Origin: Pilatotrama ljubarskyi
Lineage: Eukaryota > Basidiomycota > Agaricomycetes > Polyporales > Polyporaceae
Assembly: GCA_022385805.1 (NCBI GenBank)
Contig: MU277728.1
Span: 62,001-126,000, forward strand
Length of the DNA stretch: 64,000 nucleotides
Reading direction: 5' to 3'
Shown here: in pieces, positions 22,378 to 33,800 of the stretch
Numbering within the stretch: the stretch's first letter is position 1
Layout of the letters: every line of letters starts with the position of its first letter
Translations under genes and position numbers: made by a program
Notes under the pieces: model-generated
The model's input: only the letters and a program-made list of their open reading frames with translations
What the model was told of the DNA's origin: nothing
The model's database searches: none

Positions 22378-24698
22378 TTGACTTCCGGCGTCGTCGTGCC
22401 GCCGCTAGACATCACCTCTATTGTAGCAGCTAGCAAGCTAATGCCATCCCCGCTCGGCTCCTCGCCGCTCTGTTCTCGCGGCCGCGACCTCTATCAATCT
22501 GAGAACGATACCGTGCCGCAACTCTCTCGCCGGCAGCTCTTCCGCATGAATCCCTGTCCTGTCATCGAGCGGATGCGCCGCTTGGCACAACGGCGTCTTT
22601 GAAAGCACCCTGAGGGATGCGCGCCGCCTCCGTGAGCAGTCGCCACTGATCTTAACGGCGCGGCTGCCCCAGTGCTGCGCTGAGCGGTGAGCACCTGTGG
22701 CGCATCGATGCCGCATTGTGTGGTCGCTGCCTGCGGCCCGCCCGACCGCTGGCGGGAGCTCGCGTTATCAGGATCGTGGCTGGCCAAGCTGGCTGCGGGT
22801 CGTTGGGGATTGTGGCGTCGCGTCGGTGGTGGGCAGGTGATCGCTGCTTCGTCCGCGTCCATCGATCGACGTTCGCGCTACCTCCCGGTGTGGTGTCTCT
22901 GGAGAGACGATCGTGACGTCGTTTCAGGCGGACACGCCGACGGTGCCCATGGTACGCCACCGTCGTCGGTATCGCTCGGCCGCTGTCCATCCACCCTCAC
23001 GCGAGGGAGCGGGACGCAACAGATTGTGCCGCCGCAGCGTGATAGAGGAGCGGCTCGAGCGAAGAGGGCGGCTGGATCAATGAGGACCCCCGCGATGCGA
23101 GCGAACCTGGTCGAAAGCAGCGTCTTCCGCTCATCAATGTGTCAAGCGCGCCGAAGCTTGCGGTTGAGAGCAACGTGTCCCGAGGTCCGCAAAGAAAGAT
23201 GTTCGTCATTCGCCAGGACCCGTGCTTCGAATTCTAGCTGTGTTGTGGGCCTTTGCGAGCGGTGCCTAACGAATGAAGGCCGTTTACCCGCGGCTTCTGC
23301 AAGTGCGCGAGGCTTTCCCGAGAAGCTATTTGCATATAGTCTGTGAAGAGCGGGGACTAGAGCGAGGAGCGTTCTTGATTATCGGAAGTGGTGGACCCGT
23401 TCTGATGTTTGGTGGGCCCCTGGTGTACGACGGTGTGGGCAGGGAGCGCGGAGGAGCTGGTGCATTCTGGCCGTGATGTGGAGGGGCTGGGTCTTGGGGA
23501 AAGGAACAGCCGGGCCTTTTGGCTCCATTGGACGGGATGGCCGCTCGCGCCGGCCGCTGTGGCGAGTGAACGATGAACCGCGGGCGGTCAATAGAATCGA
23601 ATTCGAGTGCTGCATGTGGACCCCAAGCCCTCTTCGTCATGGTGGGCACGGCAACGCCGCCTGGCGATAGCGTAGTCACATCCGTCGGCACTGTGATGCC
23701 CAGGGCTCGAGGGCTCACACTGGTCTCAGTCGGAATGCGAAAGGTTTTTTTTTCTGCGGTGTTCTTGAAGAGTTGCGCGATTGCGAATCTTCTGAGGGCA
23801 CTGCACCTGGGGCACCTTCGGAAGCGAGAGATCCGATCGGGGTGAGGATCGGGTGCGCATCAGCAATCTGATCTGGCAGCACGTGGCTACCATCCTCCTG
23901 CGCGCCTCTGAGCCTCCTGCACTGGCAGCCGACGGCCGACGTTGACTGGTTCCCCCACCCCCGACACACGCCAAGTTTTCGTCTTTGCGTGGAATCCCCA
24001 GATCTTCGGGCCGAGTCTCGTCGGAAAGCGCACCCTCGGGCTGAAGAAGGGAACAGAAGGCCACCGGTATATGCGGACGCGGCCTGGGAACTCGAGCGCA
24101 CGGTGCGGGGAGAGCCTCAGCCCGCTAAGCTGGAAAGTTGTATAGCCATCGTTTTGCCGGGATCTCCCCCTTGGAAGTCGGCCCTTCTGCTGGCTTATGC
24201 CGCGGCTGGCAACCAAACACCGCGGCGTCCGGTGGTCCCTGTAAGAGGTGGCGGTCTGCTACATTCCCGGCCGTCATCCACACGCCGCACAAGCTCTGCG
24301 ACGCACCAAAACCTGTGATCCCAAGCGGGAACTTCTCTCTTTATGGGAGACTGAGCCTCGGTGCGCTTGGGTCGACGCTAGATTGTCAGACGACGCGCCA
24401 ATCTTTGCGAAGTGTGCGAGGTGCTGTGCGGGGCCGCAAGAACGTTTTCGGTGAGCTAGCGGAGATCTGGCGCCTGTGTTGGCCAGATCGCGATAGTTGC
24501 GCGCCGCACGACCGCTCCTTTCTGAATGTTTTTGCGAATGTCCCCCTGCTCCCGTTGCCCTCACATGTCCTGGGCACTTATAATAGCCGTCCACTCCCTG
24601 CTCACAGTCCGAGCTTTCCGTCCACCTCCCTAGACCCCTCCCCTCCCCCTTCCCCTCCGTCCCCGCCTTTTCCCTCGCGTTGCGTTTCTGTAGGCAAC
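22378..24698. other. 2.3 kb gene-poor region with promoter of the DUF6534 gene
   Basis: The largest gap in the window. Open frames on both strands (for example 22687-23346 plus) are arginine/alanine/serine-rich and lack domains, as expected for chance frames in GC-rich DNA. There is a T8 run near 23744. Near the right end a TATAAT-like box at 24579-24584 precedes a strongly pyrimidine-rich stretch at about 24605-24675 and then the ATG at 24699, a plausible promoter and leader. No tRNA, rRNA or repeat array was recognised. Confidence 0.5.
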
Positions 24699-26785
24699 AT
24701 GGAGAACCCAGCCGAGAGTTTCTTTGGCGGCATGTTGGTCGAGATCATGATTGCCTGTGTGTAAGTACTATAACGACCTCCCGTCAATCCCTTCCGTTCA
24801 GTGAAACGCCAAGTCACTGACGGCGTCGCTGCCCAGACTATACGGCATCACTACTCTGCAGAGCTTCATCTACTTCCAGAAGTACCAAAATGACACGCCG
24901 TCCCTGAAGTTCATGGTACGTGGCTTGTCGTTCAGCCCCGAATCGCGATACTGACGCGCACCGCTCACAGGTTGCGGCAATCTGGTACGTCCGCCAAGGC
25001 CCTCAGCAGGCAGGGCCGGCCTCCTAACGATTGGGCGTCTTCAGGATACTGGAAACCGTGCACACAGCGTTCTGTATGCAGGTTGTGTACTCATACCTCA
25101 TCAGCAACTTCGGGGAGTTTGAGTACTTCCTGAGCATCAACAAGTACGTCCCACTGCCCGTCCAGGTATCGTCGTCTTTCTGACGCTGATCCGGCAATCT
25201 CCTAGGGGTGTCGGTGTGAGTATCTTCAGTGTGCTTCGAGCCTCTGGACTGCATACTAACCATATCATGCGTGCCGTAGGTCACGGTCATTGTCGAGGTG
25301 AGTCTTTCTGACCTTCCCCGGTGGGACATTCTTTGACCGTGCTCTTTGTATTCAGGTCATCATTTCCACCCTTGTACAAGCGTGAGTGTATTCGCCGTGA
25401 TATGACACCACAGATGGGGCTCACATGACATCTAGTTTCTACGTGAAGCGTGTCTGGATCAGTCAGTCCTCCAGCGTCCTCGTATGAAACAATGGGAGAG
25501 CTTACCGTCCTGCTATCCGTCCTGCTAACAGTGAGCAACAAGGCGAAGGTCCTCACGTTCTTCATCGTAAGTAGTGTCTTCAGCTGCAGTACTTCGTACG
25601 TATTGATGGCAATGTGCAGGGCTTCGTCACCTTCTGCAGAATAGGCTTCGGCATCGGCTCGACCATCCTCAGGTATGACACCCCACTGACCACATCGCAA
25701 CACCGTGCTTACATTTCTGCAGTTACCACTACGACAACTGGGTCAACTTCCGTGCCCACACGTCGTCCCTGGTTCGTTATATTGCTCTTGTTCTCGCGCT
25801 TCTATGCTGACTTGAGAACATATGCCCAGGTCACCGTCAGCGGTGGACTCGGTGCAGCTGCACTTGTTGACGTCCTGGTGGCGCTCACCCTCTCATTCTA
25901 CCTCACCCGCGGGCGGACCAGCTGGCAGAAGTGCGCTTTCCTTCATTATTCCCCTTAGGAGTACTGGCTGACTGGGCTTCTCATAGGGCCTCGAACAGCA
26001 AGATCAACCTCATCATGCTGTACGCTGTCAACAGTGGGGCGATCACTGCGTGAGTTCTTTCTTTCCCCTGCCTACTGGCGTCCGGAAGTGACCGACGGCT
26101 GAACGCGACTCCGACCAGCTCCGCATCCGTCCTCTCTGTCATTCTCGTGAGTCTTGATCCTCAATGCTGCGGCGAATCCCGGAGGTCTGACCCCGTTTCT
26201 CGCAGTACGCCACGCAGACGCACAGTTTGGTCTTCCTTGGGCTGGTCGAGATTCAGGGCAAGCGTAAGTGCTGTCTGAACTTTGCACCAGGCAGACCTGG
26301 CATACTGACTGAGATGCGTGCCTGCTTGCTTCCATCCATACAGTCTACGCGAACTCTTTCCTCGGGAGGTGAGCAGACCCGGCGTGGAAGCACTGTCCGG
26401 ACCATCGTTGCTGACTGGCGAATTTGTTTCTCCCTGCCTAGCTTGAACGCGCGCTCGCACATCCGCAACAAGAACACCGCGGCGCAGTACCCCTCGTTCG
26501 AGTTCTCGAGCAACAGCGGGTTCCGTGGTGTTCCCCCGCCTGTCATGAGCGCGGTAAGTGCCTCCGGACCTGCCCTGACGCCCTGCGAGGACGATAGCTG
26601 ATCAGCACGTCTGTGTAGCCCAAGGTTGAAGTCTTCCAGCAAACCATCGTCACCAACGACATGGGCGAGCAGGAGACCGTAAGTCGCTCACCTCCCGAAA
26701 ACCGCTCGCGCCCAACTAATACCCAGCTGCCCACGTTCCACAGGACTTTAGCTTGAAAAACCTCAAGGGCGGCGAGCTCGTATAA
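24699..26785 (+). CDS. DUF6534-family seven-helix membrane protein
   Basis: A member of the family expanded in mushrooms and annotated DUF6534; function is unknown, though seven helices suggest a receptor-like or sensory protein. The start is MENPAESFFGGMLVEIM, leading into helix 1 (YGITTLQSFIYFQKY, with the typical tyrosine-rich loop). Further helices: VAAIWILETVHTAFCMQVVY, VGVTVIVEVIISTLVQAFYV, KVLTFFIGFVTFCRIGFGI, TVSGGLGAAALVDVLVALTL, KINLIMLYAVNSGAITA and THSLVFLGLVEIQGKLY. The family hallmark SLNARSHIR is present near the C-terminal tail, which ends FSLKNLKGGELV (TAA 26783-26785). The gene is split into many exons, including microexons of 14, 10, 18 and 26 nt. The C-terminal tail is about 80 residues, cytosolic if the topology is GPCR-like. 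Confidence 0.85.
24971..24984 (+). other. 14-nt microexon of the DUF6534 gene
   Basis: GTTGCGGCAATCTG sits between CTCACAG and GTACGT and encodes VAAIW(G-phase), joining KFM to ILETVHTAF. The next intron is 24985-25044. Confidence 0.8.
25206..25381 (+). other. Three consecutive short exons (10, 18, 26 nt) coding one helix
   Basis: Exons 25206-25215, 25280-25297 and 25356-25381, each with GT-AG introns of 58-64 nt, together give KGVGVTVIVEVIISTLVQA. This is the third membrane helix, which then continues as FYVKRVWI in the exon starting at 25436. Confidence 0.78.
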
Positions 26786-27931
26786 AAGGAGCGCCCTGCC
26801 GCGAGCGAGCTTGGAGGCGCGGAAGTGGACCCGTCGCGGAACCGCTACATCGTCGCTCGTTTACCACCCCCACCCCGCCCCCACGTATATATTACCTACC
26901 TACTTACCTACCTACCCACCACCGCCGTCACCACTATTCCCTGCGCGAGAGCCGTTCTCCGGGCTTGCTCAGCGCTAGCTGCCGCCGTGCGCGCGCGCGG
27001 GGCCCGCCTTGGCCTTGGAGAGGATTCTTTATACCCTGGTTCGCTGCTCTGGCGTCTTTGGTCTCTCTGGATTGGCACGATGCTCGGCCCGGACTCGGAT
27101 AGGAATGTGGTCTCCCGTCGCGCACTCGTTTTGTATTTGGTTCTGCTGTACGTGGTCCGTTCTCTCTTGGAGCTCTTCGAGTGTCCCGGGTGCGCGTGTG
27201 AGGGAATGCTCGCTTCTGTATAGAGATGCATACGGTAGGTATGTTCTGGAGATCCGCGGACGGCGAGGTGCCGCCCGCATCGCGCTACTCCCCAGGGGAG
27301 CAATTCTCCGAAGCAACGTACCAAATCAAATGCAGAGCAGGGAAAGCACCAGATTGACGCGTCTTGCACTTCCCGGGACGGTAATTCCCCCTGCAGTGAT
27401 GCAAGCCCATATGATTGCACCGTGTCTCATTTCGGTGCCGGTCTGTGCCAAGTTGCGGATGAAGGACAGGAGGGCATCATGGACGTCTCATTTCGCCCGG
27501 GAAGGGATTGCATGCATGTGCGAGGTCTAGATCACCATGAACATACGAATATGGGCCGTATCATAGAAGGGGCAATCAAAACCGTCTTGGCCGCCGCCGC
27601 ATACTGGAGGGGCAGCGCACTCGAGCCATCTACCCAGGAACAGGTTGCGCGAAGAGGACAGAACATGAGGGCATACGCGGACATGGAGGCAGAAGGAAGA
27701 CGGGTCGCTCATTCATGTTCACGAAGGAAGATGGAGGATACCGCCGGAAAGGTTGATAAACGCAAGCGCGACTACAACTACGTAGGGTAGGTACTGTCAA
27801 GGACGATGAACAACACTGAATGACCGAAACAGAGACGACCAAAGCAGGCATGACAACCAACGGAGCAAATGGACCGGAGAACCTCCAGCGTGTCCTCCGC
27901 GACGTCCTACAGCTCTTCCTGGGCCGCAGAC
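26786..27931. other. Convergent intergenic region with CTAC-type microsatellite
   Basis: No supported gene in 1.15 kb between the convergent DUF6534 and DUF2433 genes. An imperfect tetranucleotide run (ACCT/CTAC units) occurs at about 26895-26922. The open frame 27422-27790 (plus) shows no family features. Confidence 0.45.
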
Positions 27932-30298
27932 TTAGGACGAGCCCTCGGACGGTTTGGGCGCTTCGGAGGAGGGAGCATCGCCGTTGGCTCGTCCGGGGGG
28001 ACCGCCGCGCATCAGGCCGGCGGATGCGAATCCGCGGGCGGCGAAGCCACCCCGACCACGCCCACCACGTCCTGCGAAGGTGCCTCGAGGCCCGTTTTCT
28101 GTAGCACGCGACTCCTTGTCTGTCGCTTGCTTGAGTTCGGGGATGCTATCGTTGAGTTTCTGGAGGACACGTCAGCATCATCTAGGAGCCAGAGAATTAG
28201 ACATCGGCGTACCTCGCCTTGCTTGGCCAGGCCAGCCTTCATGGCTTCCTCGTCGCCAAACTCAACGTAGCACATCTTCTGGTTGCGACCGGCGAAGTTC
28301 TGAGGGTACGTGACGCGGACGATCTGTCAAAAGCGATGTGAGCAACCGTACAGTAGCTTTCGTCATCATGACTTACCCCTTCCTTTGCATCCCCGAAGAA
28401 GTCCCTGACTTCGGTCTCGTTGGCCGGATTAGGCATGCGCATGAAGATGGTCCACGGGTTGCGTGCCGGTCGCCTGCTGGTCGGCGTCCTCGCACCCGTG
28501 CTCTCCGTAGCAGGAGACGTCACGCCGTCCTCCGGGGCCTTCGTCTCTGCACCCGCGGTGGAGACCTCAGGCGTCGCCTTGCCGGACTTGGGGCCCTGCG
28601 GCGGGGGACTACTCAGGTCCACCTCTGCTCTCGGCTGGGCGGGCGACGCCGTCCCGCTGCCCCCGCCGCCCTCCTTCGCCGCCGCTTCGCGCTCGGCCCG
28701 CTCCTGCTGCTTCCGCTCCTTCTTGCGTTCGCGCTTCGCACGCTCGCGCTCGGCCTTGTCCGCAGCGGCCTGCGACTGTTGCTGGCCGTTGAGCTTCGGC
28801 GTCTCCCGGCCCGACCCGCCCGACGCGGGTGGCGGCGTGGAGGGTTTTGACTTGGACCCGGTCAGATGTGGCGGGAGCGGCTTCTCGGTAGCGACGGGCG
28901 TCGCGTTCTTGGGCGTGGCGGCCCCGCCAGTCCCGCCAGTTCCAGTGGCTTGTACGGGCAGGCCGGACGTCGCAGAGCTGGGAGTTGCGGCGACGGTGGA
29001 GGGCGTCACGGTGCGACGGTACGCGTAGTTGAAGCCTGAGACATTTATCAGTACTGGGCTACTGCCAACAAGACGTGTACATACCTTGGCTCTTCAGCTC
29101 AGCGCTGACACGGCCATCCTTGATATCCAGCACTAGCGAACCATATGCTGCATCACACAGGTTCCAGTTCCAGCAGTTCTTCCACGCCGGCTCCTCGCCG
29201 AACGGCTGACCGGTGGGAGCTTGCTGGTTGGGCGGCGGCGGTATCCGCTCCACGACAGAGAGAGCCTTGTCGAGGAGTACTCGCTGGTGCTCGTCGATGA
29301 CGGCGTCCACTTGGGCCTTGACGCTCTCCCAGACCTTGTCAAACGCCTCCTTGCCTACGACGAGCTTGTGCCGCAGCCCTTCAAAGTCCGCCTGGACGCT
29401 GAACTCGTTGTACGAGGAGGCGTACCGGAAGTGCAGGCCCGCAGAGACCGTCAGGTCTGCCTTGAGCACGAGGCCGAGCTGGTTGATGATGCCCTCGCGG
29501 CCGGGACTCGCGTGCGTGACGAGCAGACGCGTCTCTGTCGGGTCGAACACCCGCTGCGCGGTGTCGACGAGCTCACCGATTTGCAGAGCCGTCGTCCACA
29601 TCGTTCCCTGGCCGCCTGCGATGGTCGCGTTGCCGTCCCCGTTATCGAACATCTTGTGTGGCACGAGCGCGCCGCCAAGACCCAACAAGCGCAGCTTGAC
29701 ACCGCCAATGTCAAGACAGCGCGTGGTGGCCTCGTCGAGGACGTGCAGGTTCTCAATCTCGTACTGCCCCGCGCGGAACTTCTCGAGCACGATGACGTCC
29801 TCGCACGCGCCCCAGACGGTGTAGACGGGCACCTGCAGCTTGATCTGGCCAGAAAGGAGAAGAGGGAACTCTGACAAGAGGGAAATGGTTACAGTCGAAC
29901 GAATGGCCGAAGGTGGATTCTCCGGAGCGAGAAGGTGGTTTCTTTGTGCGGCCGGGATTAGCGGAGAGTACATAGTGAGGTGGCGGAGGGTTCGGTCGTT
30001 TATCCTGTCGAGACTGGATGCCTCTGCCGCAGCGTCAGCATGCAGAACGCGTCGTGTAGCGAGCTGCGCACGCACCAAAGAAGCCAAAGTCTCCCGTATG
30101 GATTATTGCAGACGCATTTGCTTCCCTCGCGAGGTCATTGAGAGCAGAAAGGCGGCCACGGATGTCAGCTATGCAAAGGAGTCTCCCGTGGGCGGTATCG
30201 AAGACTTTTGTCTGGGTATTCACTTGGTATTGCGGGCGAGGGTTCGGAGAAGCAGTGGGACGAGTAGAGGTAGAGGCCGGGCGGGAGAGGTTCTGCAT
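27932..30298 (-). CDS. DUF2433 calcineurin-like phosphoesterase with RRM and RGG tail
   Basis: A fungal protein with the DUF2433 arrangement. The ATG at 30298 gives MQNLSRPASTSTRP. The first exon has a metallophosphatase start (GRLLCIADIRGRLSALNDL, IIHTGDFGFF), continued by VPVYTVWGACEDVIVLEKF, LRLLGLGGALVPHKMFDNG and LLVTHASPGREGIINQLGL. The GDxxG motif is changed to ADIRG, so metal binding may be weakened. A long low-complexity linker with a charged KRERKKERKQQERAERE coil follows. Near the end an RRM-like fold appears (NPWTIFMRMPNPANETEVRD, KMCYVEFGDEEAMKAGL), then an arginine/glycine tail (FAGRGGRGRGGFAARGF), ending KPSEGSS and TAA at 27932-27934. RNA binding is inferred from RRM plus RGG; the cellular role is unknown. 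Confidence 0.85.
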
Positions 30299-30877
30299 TT
30301 TGAGGAGGAGGGGGAGGGGAGGTACAAAGGACGAGAGGGGCACAAGCACTCGGAGCTCGAGGAGGACGTCGCAGCCAACACTGCAGGCGTTACATCAAAA
30401 TTTGGTAACACTTGCCGCATTCGGGCATTGTACCACGTACAAACCCTATGCTAGGGTCCATCCAAATACCCGGAATGTGCCGCATTCGGTTCGTCGTGTC
30501 CTCCACCTTCGAGGAGCATGTCGGGTTGCACGGAAAACAAGAAGGCATTGTAGCACGGATGATTCAGTAGCGAGGGCGCACACATGGTTCGTTGTCGGGT
30601 ATGGTTGTCTGCACCGGATAAAGCACAGTATCTGCGAGAGACGTCCACATTGCGCGATGCGGAAACGTCCGTCCGGCTGAGGGCATGCAGCGGAGAGGTG
30701 CGGCCGAGTACTCGTCTCTTATCGTCCTACTACGATGTGCTAGGGACACGCCACCGCCCTGCCTGCGCTCGTGGCACTCTCCAGCTCAGCATCGACTCCG
30801 GCGTCGGCTCTGGTCTTCTCAGGACTGCTCCCACTACTCTCGGCCGTAGATCCCTGTTCTCATGACCAGCAGCCCCC
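30299..30877. promoter_or_regulatory. Divergent promoter region DUF2433 / MED13
   Basis: About 580 bp between divergent starts. No gene is supported. A purine-rich stretch (GAGGAGGAGGGGGAGGGGAGG) at about 30302-30322 is a CT-rich leader for the minus-strand gene. No TATA box was seen. Confidence 0.4.
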
Positions 30878-33800
30878 ATGGCGGCCAAAGTACAACTCCC
30901 GCAGGACAACACGGGCTCCTCGGTGCTCTCTCAGATGCCGCCATCCATCTCTCTAGCCTCGCCTGTGCTTGCCTCCACCATTTCTCTACCGGACCACCCG
31001 CTCATCGCCTATTCTGTGTTCACATGCGCACCCGCCACAGTGAACCCTCTTGACCAGCTAGAACTCGGCCGCCGGGTCGTTCTACGCAGGAACTCCCGCA
31101 AAGCCTTCTTGGAATCACTTCTGCCAATCGTGCATGTAGGCAAGGATGCATGCGCCCTCTATGTCTTCGCTCTCGGCTCCACGCATAGGACCTGTGAAGC
31201 TCATGACGCTCTTGCCAAACTAGAGTTTGACACCCTCACATGTGAGTGTAAAACATGGCTCTGTTCACAGCATGTCCGTCCAGAAACCATGGACCGGAAA
31301 TTCCTCTTGAGGCCTTCAAGACGATTATGAGGCCGGGGGCTCGGAGATGACGCTAGACCGCCCTTCTGGGCGGAACGCTCATTTCATCTGTAAATCGCGT
31401 ACTGACCATGCTTCCTTTCCAGTGTCCGAATCTTCCTCATTTACCCCCACTACTATCTATCCCTGCTCTGCCGCCTGTTCCTCCCAGCAAACACCTTGTC
31501 AACGCTGTCTGGAGCACACTCTTCCTCCGCCCTCGGGTTCCCCGCCGCAGCTACTCCCTCGGACTTCTCTCCGTCTGCCGCTCACGCTATTCCTGCAAGC
31601 TACACGTGACAGGCTCATTGACGATGTGGCTGAGGCATCGAAGTCAAATGCACATGGACGGTCCGTCGCCCGGCTGAAGGGTGGCTTCCTCCTGGGCTCT
31701 TTTCCGACGTCTTCAGAATGGGGCTCCGGATGGGAGAGCCACGCGCACAGTCGGCCGCTCATAGCCTGCAACCTACAGGTCCACATGGCCTTCTCGGCGT
31801 CAGCACCCTCTTCCGCTCGACTCATGGTACATCCAGTTATGCGACCGACATACTACCTGCCACTGCATCACTCGCTCCCATTGCCCGCTGGCACACCCAT
31901 CGTACTGCTCCCACACGGCGTTCCAGCGTACTACCTCAATACCTATAGTGGCCCTGCAGCTGCCTTGACAGCCCAATTCGAGGAAGCCCTTCTCGGGTTA
32001 GGCGCAGCGAACTGGAATCGCTCACCGTATCGTCGTTACCCCGAGAGCGATCCTCAATCACGCCGGACTTGTTCTCGTCAAGAGTATCCACTCTATATCA
32101 TCGCCTGGCTCGCGGTTCAGAACAAGCAAGGAGAAGACAAGGGAATGCCAGTCATCTGGCCTGCTACCCTATGCGTCTCGTACCATGCTAGCTCACCCTC
32201 TTCTCACGCTCGATCTCCTCTGAGCTACATTCCCGAGCTTCCGGCCCAACTCCAGTCCTCACCCCCTCCGCCCGCCTCAGCTGTCCCTGCGACCTTCTCT
32301 TTTACCACAGCAGCGTCATCTGCGATCGACATACCCGCCAGCGCATCGACACCCCAGTCTCAAGCTCCGCCGTTGAACGCTGAGCGACTGACACCGTCGT
32401 TCCAGAGACGTCCCAGTATACTCCGCTCTTCACCAACGAGCGATTCTTTGCGCGCATTTCGCTCGCTGACTCTGGCTAGGAAGCCGTACAGTCGTCAGAT
32501 GAAGAACGTGGCTTCGGAGGTAAGCGGGTACGTCGAGTCGGTCGTGAAGGAACGCGAGCGCGAGAGGGAGCGGCTCCGGAGAGAACGTCAAGAGCAGGAG
32601 CTTGCGAAAGAGCGTGCCAAGCTCGCAAGCACCCAGCCAGCGCCCCCCGCTGAACCTCCTACGCCAGCACCTATCTCTCAGAAGCCATCCGAACCTAGAC
32701 CAGCCGATTCGAGTGCGCATCCCGCCCCGGCACCCAGCCCGCCGTCACTTCCTGCAGAGGCCGCAGAGCCAGAGTCTCAGCCGACAGTAGAGTCTGATCA
32801 CTCTGGCGACTCCCTCTTCTCTCCTCCCGACGCTACGATCGATCTTCCTTCGACAGAGGAAGCAACTCCAGCTGCTGCTGAGGAAGCGCCAGCAGATGCC
32901 GCCGTGCCTGCAGCCGCTGACGAGACCCCTGCAGTGCCTCCGGTAAAGGCAGAAGCTGAGGCGTCCTCGATGGGCTTTGACCCTTTCAGTGGCTTCGATG
33001 GTTCGTGGGGACAGCAGTCCAGTTCGTACATGGAAGCAAACCTCTACGACATGGACTACCCGATGAACATGGATTCGCTGGGTGGAGCCCGCACAAACGG
33101 TGCGGCAGGCGGCAGTTTCGACATGGACGACGGCTTCGGCGTGTTCACGGAGGATGACTTTGACTTCTTCGATGCTCCGAGCGCCCAGCGCGGAGCGGGC
33201 TCTGCTGCGCACCCGATGGCGATGGACACAGGTGTAGGTATGACAACTGCGGCAGGCCCACCACCCTCGGGGTTGACACCGCTGGTGACCGGTGATGGTC
33301 CACTGTCGGGACCTGGTCCTCCATCGGCGGGCGTGAGTCATCCCTCGCCGTGGATAGCGCACCTTGGCGATCCGTTCACCCCGCGAAATACCGGCGACAT
33401 ACACGGAATGGTGGACCACTCTATTCCGCCAGACCTGCTCCCACCCTCGCCAACGAGGACACCGTCGACACATTCTGCGCCTGCGACACCTTCTGTACAG
33501 CTTTCTGATCCGTACAAGACGCACGAGGGGCGCAAGTCGAGCCTATCCGCGCTTGGCCCAAACATCTTCGATCCCATCCCGTTCGCTTCAAGTCACCGGC
33601 AGGCGGACGGAAAGTATGCGGTTGGCAAGTTTGCGCTGCCCTCTCCGCCAGCCGACCAGGACCGAGCCGAGGCCCTGATATTCAATGCCGCTGGTCCCCC
33701 GGCTCTGTCTGGGTGGAAGTTCCGCTACAGCGCGGTGACGGATCCCAGAATAGGCGTCGTCAAGAAGCTCATTGGCGTGAAGCGGAAGGTCGCGGAGCAG

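Noticed and set aside
22687..23346. 219-residue plus-strand open frame in the large gap
   Set aside because: Composition is that of GC-rich noncoding DNA, with no hydrophobic core, domain or splice context; a competing minus-strand frame is equally long.
26895..26922. Tetranucleotide run as a telomere or satellite array
   Set aside because: Short and imperfect; a simple microsatellite in a 3' region.
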